Shown: one piece after another, positions 23,519 through 35,645 of the stretch
Layout of the letters: each line of letters opens with the position of its first letter
How positions within the stretch are numbered: the stretch's first letter is position 1
Assembly (NCBI GenBank): GCA_037013685.1
Contig: CM072889.1
Span: 4,783,976 to 4,847,975 of the forward strand
Reading direction: 5' to 3'
Source: Acridotheres tristis
Taxonomy: Eukaryota; Chordata; Aves; Passeriformes; Sturnidae
Length of the DNA stretch: 64,000 bases
The notes under the pieces: generated by a model
What the model was told of the DNA's origin: nothing
Databases searched by the model: none
What the model saw: the letters and a program-made list of their open reading frames with translations, nothing else
Made by a program: the position numbers and the translations under genes

Positions 23519-26500
23519 AGAGTCTTCTCTGCTCTCCCCAGGGACCAGATGTTGTATTGTAATGTAATGGCATTGGCCACACGGTCAGAGGCTTTACTAA
23601 GCACCAGAGGGAGCGTTGCAGGGATTTATGAGGTGCTGGTGTTAATTGTTGCTGTTATGTGCTCAAGCGGGTCAAAGGTAAGTTTGAAATATTGAAGTGA
23701 TTCATTAAGATGAAAACCAAATGGCAGAATCAGTGCAGGCTGTCTGCCGGAGGTGGTGACACACAGCTGTCACAGCAGCTGGCAGCCACAGCCCCACAGC
23801 TCACTGCAGCCCCACGAATTGCCTCAGCCCGTGTGGCTCCACCAGGGGCTCCCCGGGACCATCCCTAGTGTGACCCACCACAGAGCCTTCCCATAAGCTC
23901 CTGGCTCTGGGACAAATCCAGCCTCTCCTGGCTCCTGGGGCTCTGCAGGGAATACAGTGAGTTATCCCTCTCCTCACTCCTCTCCTGGAGCCAGGCATTC
24001 AGCCATGAGATTTGTACAATCTTGCCTGTCACCATTTACTTCATTCCTCCTTTCCTGCAAGCCCTCCCTTGCCTCAGCCTGGAGAACTCTGCAAGGAGCA
24101 GGTGCTTCAACCACACCTGGTTTACCCCAGGTGAGAAACTATTGCCAAATGCACCTTGATGAAAAAGCATCTAATGGTTCTTGCTGATCTACTAAGGACC
24201 GTTCAAAGTCGTGGCCAGTCATAGATGAGTCAGTCATGGCCATGTTGCCTCATGTGGGCTGAAGGAATTTGACTGCAGTAAGTGCCCTCCAGGAGGGACA
24301 ATGGGGATGTTTCGGGAACAGCAGAGCTGTGGTGCACATGCCCTGACAAGCAATGGGCTGTGGCTTCAGGCTGGCTTTTCCCATGGCCAAATTTAGGCAT
24401 ATGGAGAAAGAGTTTAGGCATACAAACGGCATGGGAATGGCATCGGGAACTGAAGGAGTGCTTCTTGTTAGGAAGAAAAGTGTCCTTCAAGAACCTGTAC
24501 AAGACTTACAGTATCACTTTTTGATTTGCTGCCCGAATGAGTGTGTTATCACTTCCCAGCTGTCAGCAATGAGAATGTTTTGGAGCAGCAAATGTTCACT
24601 TCACTGAAATTGCACACTGCTGACTTTTCCTTCTTACTTCCTGCAAAGGATGGGGAAAAAAGTCCCTTACTGCTGGTAAATGTATGGCCCTGCTTTCAGA
24701 GTTATGCAAGATTAGAATTTAGCATTCATGTATTCCCATTGTGTAAGCTATTTAGGCAGAAAAGGTCACTGGACACACGCTGTTTGAAACAAATAAGAAA
24801 CATTTGCCAGTAGAGTGAATGCCAGTTCCTGAATGCTAGAATTGGGTCAATTCCTGAGAAAATTAGGTTGGAAAAAAATGCATAGTTGGGATTTGCAACA
24901 ATAGGGCTCCACAACACATGCAGCAGCACTGGAGCACCCAGGGAGGAGCAGAGAGTGCAGGTCTGTGCTGAGAAGTACCTGCTGGTCCAGCTGCTCTGGT
25001 CACATCCTGCCCGAAACAACTCCCTTTGTGAACTACAGGTGCTGTTCCTTTCCTCTCCTGTGCCATTGTGCTGACACCTGCTCTTCCTGCTCTGTTCCTG
25101 CCCCTGCCAGTGTTGGTGCAACCCCCAGGCTGCTCCTGGAAGAGCTCAGCTGAGGGCACACTGGAGAGGATCCATGCCCCATTCCAGCAAATCCGAGGAG
25201 AGGCACTGCCCGTGGGTGGGAGAGACATCAGTGGCCCAGGGCACAGCTCTGCACAGGCCACCTGCTCAGACCTTGGCTGGTACCAACCTCACCGACTGTA
25301 GCTGTGAGCAGCATCCCAGCAAGCTGTGGGACAGCCATGGACAATTCCTGCCAGTGCTGGACCAGAGCCTCAGGGCCCCGAGGTCAGGGCAGGAACAGGC
25401 AGGCGGTTTGATCTTATTAACTGTTCTGTAAATAGGATTACATTTAAAAAAAGAAAAATCCATCATAAGGTGATGATGACAAACTCATGGAAGAAGATGT
25501 AAATAAAATCAGACCAGCTCTGGCTCACCAGCAAGCCCTGCCAAAGCTCTGTGCAATGAGCCAAGCCTGGTGCTTCACTGCTGGCTGGCTCAGCCCCTCC
25601 TTGCATCCCCGTGCCCAGCTTTCCTTGGAGGCCCCTGGTATCAGCAGCAAAACTCCCCGACCCCAGCAATGAGCAAAGCCACAGGGACTGCTTCCCCTTT
25701 CATTGTCTGCCTTCCCTGTTGCAACAGTATTTGGAAGCTGACTCGTCTGGTTTGCTCATTAATGAGATTTTTTAGGATTTGTCAGCTGGGTGACTGACTC
25801 CTGGAGTTACTGTGTGCTCAGGAACACCTCACAGGAGCTTCCTCCTCCTCCTGGAGCCTGGTCAGCTCCCAGAGCCTCACAGCTGCTAAGTGGGAGCAAG
25901 ATTAATAAAAGCACTACAGCCAAAGTAATGCAAGCTTGTAAAGGTGCCACCAGCTGAATAAGAGATTTTGCAGAGCAGAGAATCCCCTGAGCTGGGTTCT
26001 TGGACTGTGGCAGATATGCAGCTGCCATAGGAATAGCTGCATGCAGGAATTAAAAAGCCCTTCTGTAAAAATCTGCTTTTGTTTGAGGAAATAAAGGAAC
26101 AGCAGCATCATTGCTGAAATACTTCATTGCAACTGGCAAAGATGTTGGCACAGATCGTTAATGGAGCTAAATATAAAAAATGGGACAAATCCTTTTTGGT
26201 TGAAATATATTTGATATATTAATCCCATTTGTGCTAAATTGGTTTTGTCAAGCAATCCATTGTAAACCTAGCTTAAAATACTGGGAAGCGATAGCTCGGC
26301 ATAAAAGCTTTCAACTCTGCAACTTCCATGTTTAGAAGCAGCACCCTAATCACCAAAATAAAAATGGAAAGGCTCCAGCTATGAACAGACCATTTGGTAT
26401 AAAATAGCATTTTTCATTTGGTCCAGAAGGATAGTTTTGAAATTGCCAGTGGCACAGAAAATGGATGATTTATAAAAGCCTCTTAACTGCCTCGTGTTTC

Positions 26501-28265
26501 AGGGAAATCAGTCTATTTTACTTGCATTAAACAAGCTCTTTCCAAGGCACCAGGATGAAGGGCTCAGTAATTCCAAGCAGACCTGTGGCCTCCAGCACAG
26601 TGTTATGGATTCCACTGGAGAGGGGATGTCACCACAAGGACAAATGCTAGGAAAAGGAGCATGGGGCATTGGTGACAGACTGAGTGTTGCAAGAAAAAAC
26701 ATTCCTTCTTTGCATTCATAAATTAAACACTTATGGTTGTTATGGGATTTCAGGAAATGATGGAAAGAATCCAGACTCTCTAGAAATGCCCAGTGTCAAT
26801 ATTTACTTTTCTGATGAGTGGAGACCTCAGTTTTCCGTATTTCTTTGCTGATAGCTACTATCCTGGCTTAGATGGCATCTAATGAAGGGAAGCAGCTATT
26901 TGAATGTGCCTGTATCATGTGAGCCATCAAGGCAGCTGTCATGGAGCTGGCTCCACTGAAATCATGTTTTCTGTAATCAGTGTTGCTCCCAGAAAGACCC
27001 ATCCAGTCCAAAATCAAATGTCACACACTCCCTTTCAGATGACTCTGTGGCAGCCTCTCTGCTGCCTGAGGCACCCCTTACCCAAATCCACCATCAGTGT
27101 CCTGCAGTTCCTGATGAAATGGTTTCTGTGTTCTGTTCTGCTACCTTGGGAGCACACCCTGACCAAAGTATCCACAACCTGCTGGCTCCTGTGTTCACAC
27201 TGAGTCATCTTTTGCTCCTGGAGCAATTTCTTCCACAGCCTGCACGTACCCTTTGCCTGACCAACGACTTGCTCTGACTCTCCCTCTGATGCAGCTGGGC
27301 TTAGGTTTAGCAGAGACCATGAGAATAATCTAGTTCTTGTCATGCCACAGTGTCAAGCTCAATAAAGAACTCTGTGACTCCACCCTGGAACAGCAGTGCA
27401 TGTAAAACTTTTGTAGAAAAGAATTACAAAGCAGGCCGAAGAATTAGACAGCACTGACCAAAGTGAGTATCAGTGCCTGGGAATCAGCCTGTAGGAAAAA
27501 AGGGCTCCAGGGGCTGGGGGTGTGCAGGGCAGGCTGGGGAGATGCTGGAAGGGGAATAGGAGCACAGCCTGGAATGCCAGGACCCAAATTCTGCCACTAA
27601 GTGCACCAGGGCATTATAGAAAGAACTGAAGACATAAAGCTGGCAGAGCAACCACTGCAACAGGCCATGAATACATCCAGAGGGAGATGTAAAAGAAGGT
27701 AAAAAATATTTCCAGAACAGAAAGGCTCTGCCACAGCTCCCAGAGGGAGTGGGGGAGACAAAGAGCCATTGTACCTATTGGTGCAGACAGAACTCTGCCA
27801 CGTGGCTGCTCTTGGCAGACCTGGCCAGTCCCAGCACTGGGTCAATGGGGTCCTGCCAGGGGTCCTGCCTGGCTACAGTGGGCTCTGCCAGGGGATATGG
27901 GGCTTACAGGGAAGATCTGTGTATCCCTGTTCCCAGAAAGGTGCCATTTCCCCTGTAGCTCCTGTTCCCCCCTGCCTGCGGACTCGGATCTGTGCTGCCC
28001 AGATAGGGGGAGTTTCTGACCACATGCAGGGAAGCCCAAGGCTGCTCCAGGACCACTTCCTGCTCTTCAGGCAAGAGCAAGCACAAATAACACTCTGTAT
28101 CCAATAGACCAAGCCCTGCTGGAGCAGAGAAAATTAAGATATCCGAAGATAAATTGTTCTCACCCACCCCTTCTCCCCTGGCTATCCTGCAGATTGAGCA
28201 GGAGCCAACCACGCTCCTGGGCACCAGGCTCCGACTATGTAGGCGTTCATTAAGAATTAGAAAAA

Positions 28266-28333
28266 ACTCACTCACTCACTCACTCACTCACTCACTCACT
28301 CACTCACTCACTCACTCACTCACTCACTCACTC
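28266..28333. repeat. (ACTC)n microsatellite, ~17 units
   Basis: Uninterrupted CACT/ACTC tetranucleotide array; likely length-polymorphic. Confidence 0.98.
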
Positions 28334-30120
28334 TCCATTTTCTTCCTCCCACCAAATCCACCAGCCTGCTGAAGGGGCAGGTAAATACAACTGATCCCCC
28401 ACCTGGCCCGGAGGCTGCCTTAGGAAAGACTAAAATCTTCTCACCACATGGCTTTGAGCCCAGCTTCAAGACTGAGTTTACCCAGAAAGGCAAAATTCTT
28501 AAATCTTAGTGCAATGCTGAACCCAGTCTGAGCTGCACTTTCTGGAGCATGCAGAGCAAGCTCCCAGGCTGGCTGCCATCCTGCTGCTGAAAGCCTGAGT
28601 GCAGCACCGTGCCAAGAGCCTGGTGCCTTTCCATGAGAGCAGTTTTATCACCAGAGTGACATCAGCGATGGCAGCCAGGCATTCAATCTCTTCTTCAGTG
28701 CTAAACCCTGGGAGGGGCTGGTACCACACTGAGACTCTCCTGCCAAGACCATGCTCAGCCTTTTTGCTGTGATGAATGCCCAGGTCTCAGCCCGGCCTCC
28801 TCCCAGCACATCCTGCTGGCAGGCAATCACCATCTCCACCGGCCACCTGCCCTCCCCTGTGCCAATTTTATCCCAGCAATGTTTTCCCCCAAAAGTAAGT
28901 ACTTTTGTGGTAGAAGTAATTATCCCCAGTGGTAAGCACTTCCAATCTCGTTTTCAGGTTGCTCCAGAATTAGACAGACATACAAAAAAACAGGTTGAGT
29001 CATTATTAAGGCAGAAATATTTCCCATGAAGCGCTGTCCCAGTAACTATGAGAACAAGACTGGCAGCAGGGTAGCACTGGCTGGCCCCCAGAGTGTGGAT
29101 GGGGAAGGCAACGTGATGGGCAAAGCAGGGATCCTGGCAGGCAGGGATCAGCTGCCACCTCTGATGGCTCTGGCACAGGCAGCAAAGGGAGCCAATGCTC
29201 TCTTCAGGCCATCTTCAAGTGAGAACAATCTCCTGGTTTCTTCTCTGTCTTGTCTTTTAAAACTGATTTGTTCTCCACAAGCCTCCAAGCCCTTGGGATA
29301 AGCAAAATCAATTTCCCTTTCCTTCTCCTTTAAACTCCATCCAAAACCCTGCACCAGAGAGTTTATGGAGATGTTGGCAGAGGTGTTCTGGTGCAATCAC
29401 TGTGCAGTGGGACTAATAAGTGAAAAAAACAGATAATCTGTACAGTTGAACATCCTGGCCTGGGCTGCCAGGGGAGCTGGCAATTCACATTCTCTTCATT
29501 TTTGTTTCCTGCCTTTGTCTCCAGTGGGGATGGAGCACTGCTGGTGCCATGGGCAGGGTAGGATCTGCCAGGGGCTGAGCAGCCAGCACCCCCACAGGCA
29601 CTGCTGGGGCCACCTGCAGGAAAAGGACATCCATAGGGATGCCAGGACAGCCAGGCACCCCCAGGAGTCTGGCTGGGAGAAGTGCTCAGCCAGGGAGCCC
29701 TGGGAGCAACTTGCAGACAGAATCTAATCCTGCCTTTGCTGCCAAGAGCAGGATCTGGCAACCTCCAGAGGGATGGGCATAGGGTCAGGCCTGAGCAAGG
29801 CAGCTGGCAGAAGAGAAAGGAGAAAGGACAAGGTCCAGGTCATCCTCACAGACTGGTCCTCGAACCCTAGGTTGCAACCCTGGGCATATAAAGCAGCATT
29901 TTCCCTGGGGACAGGTAGTTTTCCTGAAGTCTGAAGGGCAGCAGTGCTGAGCTTCTCTCCTGTGCCTTCCCAGTCCCATGTGGTCATCAGGGATCACCAG
30001 TGCAAACAGCAGCACAAGCCTTTATTGCTCACATCAACAGCTTACTGGTGTTGAAAGCTGCTTTGTGAAATGTTAGAAGTACAGTTTGGCCTGACAGTGG
30101 ACAAAATGAGAAGACATTCT

Positions 30121-30259
30121 TAGAAAAGAAAAAGAAGAAAAGAAAAGAAAAGAAAAGAAAAGAAAAGAAAAGAAAAGAAAAGAAAAGAAAAGAAAAGAAA
30201 AGAAAAGAAAAGAAAAGAAAAGAAAAGAAAAGAAAAGAAAAGGAAAAGAAAAGAAAAAA
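30121..30259. repeat. (AAAAG)n microsatellite, ~25 units
   Basis: Near-perfect AAAAG pentanucleotide array with an impure start (AAAGAAGAAAAG) and one AGGAAAAG interruption near 30240. Purine-rich on the plus strand like the intronic satellite. The minus-strand open frame of F/L/S repeats is an artefact. Confidence 0.97.
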
Positions 30260-31163
30260 GAATCCAAAATGCTGAATGGATTTGTTCTTTTCAGAGGCTG
30301 ATCTTTGACACCTCCCCCAGGAGAGAAATGTTACCCCAGAATAACTGCTTGGCCAGGACAGACAGCCCTTGTAGGGTATCTGCTGACAGCTCTTATAAGC
30401 AAGCCAATAGTGGATTAGGACAAGCCTAAAGCCAGTTAATTATATGAAAAGCTGTTTAAATCCTCCCATAAAAGAAAAAATATAGGAAGATACTTACGGA
30501 ATGTTCACCAGAAGGATTTCAGAACAGCCAGAATACGGCTTGAAAGGGACGAGACACATATTGGTGCAACAATGGTGTAAACACACACATACATACATAG
30601 CTGTCTGAAAATCTACAATTCAAACATCACCCTGCACTCTAAGCAGATGTAAAATTATTTTGAGAACACAAACATCGATGCCACTTAAAAATAAAGAGGT
30701 GCTGGAAAACTCTTCCAAATTTATATAGGAAATTAGGGTATGCATAAATCCATATTCTGCATTACAACTAAACAGCTATGGAAAGTTTCAAACACACACA
30801 AAATAAAATCATAATACAAAGTAATTATAGCTTACCATCACACTTTGGGAGTTTCCTTTAAGCCAGGTAACTCGTCAGACGAAATACTTAATAGCTCTTA
30901 AAAAAAAAGAAAGCTGGAATAGTGAAAAAAAAAAAAAAATCCTACATACGTTCCTGTTTCTAGAGAGAGAGCTTTGATCAGCGGCATCTGACCAGGCAGC
31001 CTGGAAGTGTTCTGTGTGTAAGATGCACATGAAGAAATAGGCAAGCACCGAATGCTCACAGACGTCAGGCTCAGCATCCCCTCCCAGGCAGCAAGGCTCA
31101 CTGCACGTGTGGGTTGTACCAAACAGCCCCACACGTGATGTGTGAGGGACTTTCCTGTCACTG

Positions 31164-31660
31164 TGTTAGGAAAATTAAGCCACAAACACCAGAGGTTTAT
31201 GTCCAAAAAGGAGACATAGGAGTCCTTTTACTTTATTCGAGTAAAGGGAGAGGCCATGGGGCATTCCCCTGGGGTCTCTCAAATGTTTGGAGGACGCAGC
31301 CTCCTTTTATCCCAATTTCCTGGCCACATTTCCCTCTCTCTTTCCCCATTGGCGGAAGTACCTGAGAGGTACAGACTTCCCGGAACGCCTGATACCTAAA
31401 ATTCTCCTTTAATGTATAACCCTCCCTTTTAATTTTTAATTCTTATGGAATTCATGGGTTTTCCCCATTGCTTCTTTCATCTTTCAAGATCCAGTTCCAT
31501 TTATCAGCAAACCTGCAGTTTGTTTGTAAAGGCAAATACCTTTTCCCATTCATCAATCAGTGGAATCCTTCCTATTGTTTCTTTTATCCCTCAGTGCTAG
31601 TTTTATCTACCAGCAGACCCACAGCTTGTTTGTAAAGACAAATCCGTCATTCCTCTCAAC
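31164..31660 (-). mobile_element. Endogenous retrovirus LTR, copy 1 (solo or truncated)
   Basis: About 497 bp whose reverse complement matches 33572-34068 over the full length, roughly 85-90% by eye. In LTR sense it has a TATA-like GGGATAAAAGGAGG, a CGAATAAAG polyadenylation signal and a 3' end TTTTCCTAACA, typical of an LTR ending in CA. No gag, pol or env coding sequence is visible beside it. Family not named; it looks like a passerine ERV LTR. Confidence 0.8.
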
Positions 31661-33571
31661 AGGATGCAGTTTGATTGGGAAAACCTTGATGATGTGACCC
31701 GAAGAGCCCTGCCTGGCTGTGGGACACCGAAGGGCAGTGCAGGGACAGTGCCACAGGCAGACCCCAGCAGGGGGGGGCTCCTGCAGTTTGGTCTGGGGGG
31801 TCCGTGTCCAGCAGATGGAAAACCTTGGCAATCCTGGCTGGTCTCAGAGGTCGCAGGTGTCCCAGCTCCCATCACCCGTGACATGGTAACTGCTGCAGCT
31901 CTGCACATCCTGGACTAACATCAGCATCTCAGCTGGGCACAGGTGTCCCCAGGCAGATGATCGCTGGATTTCTTCATTAATGGGGAAAAACTCCCAAAAA
32001 ACAAATGCAAGTTTCAGAAGGTGAAACACTTTTTATCCAATCAGAAATTTTGTTCTTGGCTTCCACTGGGTCTTTTCAAATTGGGTGGGGCTTCTTCATC
32101 AAAGAAAAATCTCGCTCCATTGTTATTTCCTGTGAGATATGCTTTGACTGCAGCTTTCAGACAGCAACTCAGCAGATGGAAAAAACTGCCTCAAGCAGTT
32201 TCAAGCAGATGTGGCACTGGTGGGATCCAGCTGATTTACTGAGAGCTCAGACTTCACATCCTGAGGAAGACACTGGCTCTCCAGCTATAAATCATTGTGC
32301 TGAAGAACGTGCTCACATAACTGCTCTCCAAGGCACAGCTGGTTGGTCTTCCCAGCACCGACTGGCCAGTGAAATCAGGAAGAGGTTTGATCTCACCAGG
32401 TTTGTGGATGCTCTTACATAGGTTTGTTCTGCAGCAGGAAATATGATTAGCAAATATGATTAGGGACAAAGGGTACACCAGCCTCTTCTGGTAGCACTGA
32501 AATCCCTGTACAGCCCAGGAGCATGCACACATCAGGGAACAGTGAAAAGGGAAGCAGAGGAGAAGTAATCCAGGGGGGATGGATGAGCAGCTGTGCAGCT
32601 CTGCCCTCTGGAAGGCATTGCTGGCAGGATGCCTTGGTCCAGCAGCTGCTGCAGGGCTGTGGTGTGCAGGAAGAGCCAGTGGGACACCCAGACCCTCTTA
32701 AGGGGTGGTCTGGCTAATCCCACTCAGCTGTGCTTGGAAGGGCAAGCTGCATTTAGCTAGTGGGAGAGACTAGCTCTGGCCAGAGCTGTCCCTGGGATGC
32801 TGGGGCCAGATGTTTTTGGCAGATAATTTACCAACAGTTTATAGTACTGATAAAGACTTGGGTCAATGTGACCAGACCTGAAGTGAACAGTGTTTAAACC
32901 TCTACAAAAGCACAGCAAATTTCCAAAGCCAGAGCCCTGAGAGGGCCATTCTCAGGTAAGTGTCCTGAGGATACTTTTCAATAAAGGCTGTGTTGGGTTT
33001 TTCTTTTGGAGAAGTTTACCAAGCAGCATTTGCACTAACCACGGCACTTTATCTTGGGTTAAAGGAATTTAAGGATTTTACATCTCTGCTATGAATCAAC
33101 ACTTACAAAACAAGCCCAAGCTGGGATGGTTTAATTGCAGATCAGCTGCTGGTAAGAAAGAATGAGTGCTCCAGTTTCACCTTAAAGGCAGGGCTCAAAC
33201 AGTTTAAAGACTGTTTTTGCAAACAAAAATATTGGCGAAGACCTAATATCTGACATGTAATGCTTGAGAAATACAGAGGTCCCACAGGTACAGGCTCTTG
33301 TGGGTGTGCAGGATTAAGCCCAAAGTTCATCCTGTTATTTCCTAGTTGATCCCTATTCTGCTTTCACTGGTGTTATGCTCTGTTCTTAGGGCTTGCCCTG
33401 TGTTAGGGATGACTTTGTGGATTTGAGTAATATTACTCAAAAGATTTACAATAGAAAAAACAAATATTTCAACAGGTTTTAAGAAATATACCAATAAATC
33501 CTTCATCAATGTATTAATCAACTGCCACTTACAAGATGGATTTTAGCCGATGGGGGAAGATTTGTCTTAAT
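31661..33571. other. Spacer between inverted LTR copies
   Basis: About 1.9 kb without recognisable retroviral genes. The open frame at 32005-32421 has no recognised domain. Nothing supports a provirus body here. Confidence 0.6.
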
Positions 33572-34068
33572 AGTGAGAGGAATGTTGAATTTGTCTTTAC
33601 AAATGAGTTGTGGATCAGCCACAGATAAGGCTAGCACTGAGAGATAAAAGAAACAATGGGATGGATTCCACTCATTGATGAATGGAAAGAGATATTTGCC
33701 TTTACAAACAAACTGTAGGGCTGCTGATAAATGAAATTGGATATCGAAAGATGAAAGAAGCAACGGGGGAAAACTATGAATTCTGTAAGAATTAAAAATT
33801 AAAAGGGAGGTTTATACATTAGAGGGAATTTCAGGTATCAGGCGTTCCGGGAAGTCTGTGCCTCTCAAGTACCTCAGCCAATGGGGAAAGAGAGAGGGAA
33901 ATGCGGCCGGGAAAATAGGATAAAAAGGAGGCTGCGTCCTCCAAAAATTTGAGAGACCCCAGGGGAATGTCCCATGGCCTCTCCCTTTATTCGAATAAAG
34001 CAAAAAGGACTCCTCTGTCTCCTTTTTGGACATAAACCTCTGGTATTTGTGGATTAGTTTTCCTGACA
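33572..34068 (+). mobile_element. Endogenous retrovirus LTR, copy 2 (solo or truncated)
   Basis: Same LTR as 31164-31660 but on the opposite strand. TATA-like GGATAAAAAGGAGG lies near 33918, AATAAA at 33994-33999, and the terminus is TTTTCCTGACA. The U3 holds an imperfect ~105-bp internal tandem duplication (TTTGTCTTTACAAA near 33590 and TTTGCCTTTACAAA near 33695). The 5' end is not certain: a TGTTAGG at about 33404 would pair with the terminal CCTGACA and make a ~665-bp LTR. No target-site duplication was evident. Confidence 0.8.
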
Positions 34069-35048
34069 ATAGAGAAAACAGAAATACTTATTTTAATGAA
34101 AGGATCTCAGTAGTTTGCCTTCTCTGTGAAAGACATTCCTTAACCATGTGGGTGCAGCAATTTGTACTCTTCTAAAATGGAGTTGTGCTCTCCTTAATTC
34201 CCCATAAGGTGACTGAGCAGTGACTTTTTAAATCCAACTACTAGCCCTGAAACTTGAAGAATTTCCTTCTGAAGCATCTTTCAGTCCTACACCTCTTGTC
34301 TCTGCAGAAAGCCCCTGGGAAGATGCCATAGGAACAGAGGCACCCTGTGATGCTTTCCTTGTGGAGCCCTACAGCACACTAAGTCCCTGAAGGCCTGAAC
34401 TCCCTTGCTTCATGCATTGCCTCAGACCAAAACAAATGATAATGGCTCATTACAGACCAGAATGTATTAAAATAAACCCATATAATGTCAGGAAAAGGAT
34501 AAGCAGGGAAAGTCTCCACAGACATTCAGCCATTGAAGCGGTCATGGCTTTGATGCTCCAGGGCTTCATCTTTAATTCCACAGGCTGCGACTGCAGGCTG
34601 CAAAAGAGAGCTGGACCTGCCGCTCTGCTGGGACAGGAGCTGCCAGTTCAGCCTGGTGCCCACCCTGCCCTGGGCACAGAGGTGAGCACTGGGGATCCTG
34701 TGCTGCCTGTGAGTGCTGAGGAAAGGAGAGGAGAGGGCACTGTTTGTCCAGAACAAAAGGGTCATTGCTCCAGCTGAAACTAATGAGCCACAGCCTTAGC
34801 TTATCTTCCAGTCCACAGCATCTGTCCCTCATTGGTTTCCTATTTCACAGTCTGGGAGTATCAAGCATGAAACAAATATTCCTATACTTGTAGGTTTTAT
34901 TTCTGTGAATGTCTGACACAGAAAACATTCATCAGAGGTGAGAAATATATTCCCTGTGAGAAGAACTGGTCACAACAGTAAAAAGCCACAAGTTAACCAC
35001 TGTCTTCTTCCTGCTGGGTGGGAGGCAAATAAATAAACTCAGCCTTAA

Positions 35049-35516
35049 TCACTTTTGATAGCCTGATTTCAAATGCCTTATTTTGACTTGCAGTTTGTCT
35101 TCTACACTGTCTAAAAAATTCCTGGTCTGCAGCAGCACTTCTTCTTGGTGTTTTTCAAGGCACCAGAGTGCATGAACTGCCCACTCAAAACTGTGAGCCC
35201 AACTAAAGAGTGTAGTGTGGGGCAGGGTAAAAATGCCTTTCGATTCCTCCTTTGGTCCATCAGAATCGCACCATGTCTGACAAATTAACCAGCAATTGAG
35301 ATACATTTCATGTGAATCCAGGTGTTCATTTTGAAAATACCAGAGCATATGATGCTCTTCCTTGTGATGAAACATCCCACCCTCTCTTCTACCAGCTAAC
35401 AGGAGTACCTCTGTGTTCCCCAGCTGTTTTCCTAAAAAAATTGTGGGATTTGTCACAAACCAGCATCTACAGCTGTCTAAAGCCTGCTGGTCAACAAGGA
35501 CTGCCTGAGGCACCAT
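35049..35516 (-). other. Unrecognised 155-codon open frame
   Basis: Longest open frame outside repeats and gene-overlapping shadows. It is rich in tryptophan, cysteine and histidine in its first two thirds, which is more like translated noncoding DNA. It ends in a charged, helix-like segment (DSVEDKLQVKIRHLKSGYQK). No start context, splice pairing or family similarity supports it as a gene. It could be a decayed exon or chance. Confidence 0.15.
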
Positions 35517-35562
35517 CCTGGGGAGCCCAAAGCCAGAAGGCAGGACAGGACACTGCAGATCA

Positions 35563-35645
35563 GAGCTGAGGCTGGAAGGGACTGCAGGAGATCATCTAGT
35601 CCACGCTTCTGGCAGAGATGGGTCAAACACACCACCAGGTGGGCA
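35563..35645 (-). mobile_element. Short CR1 3'-end fragment
   Basis: GAGGCTGGAAGGGACTGCAG followed by GATCATCTAGTCCACGC and GGGTCAAACAC matches the reverse complement of the CR1 3' untranslated region. Confidence 0.7.

Larger units (their letters stand above)
23520..31163. other. Intergenic DNA between IL13RA2 and the LTR pair
   Basis: No exon recognised on either strand. Two microsatellites are listed separately. The many short overlapping open frames at 24.2-25.7 kb and 27.0-30.0 kb lack domains or family similarity and reflect moderate GC content. Confidence 0.6.

Noticed and set aside
28266..28333. Possible CRISPR-like array
   Set aside because: It is a simple tetranucleotide repeat without spacers; the genome is vertebrate.
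28154..28372. Peptide with LTHSLTHS repeats
   Set aside because: Translation of the (ACTC)n microsatellite.
30073..30267. FSFLFFSFLFF-type peptide on the minus strand
   Set aside because: Translation of the (AAAAG)n microsatellite.
31164..34068. A complete provirus between the two LTR copies
   Set aside because: The LTRs are inverted, and the 1.9-kb spacer shows no gag, pol or env similarity.
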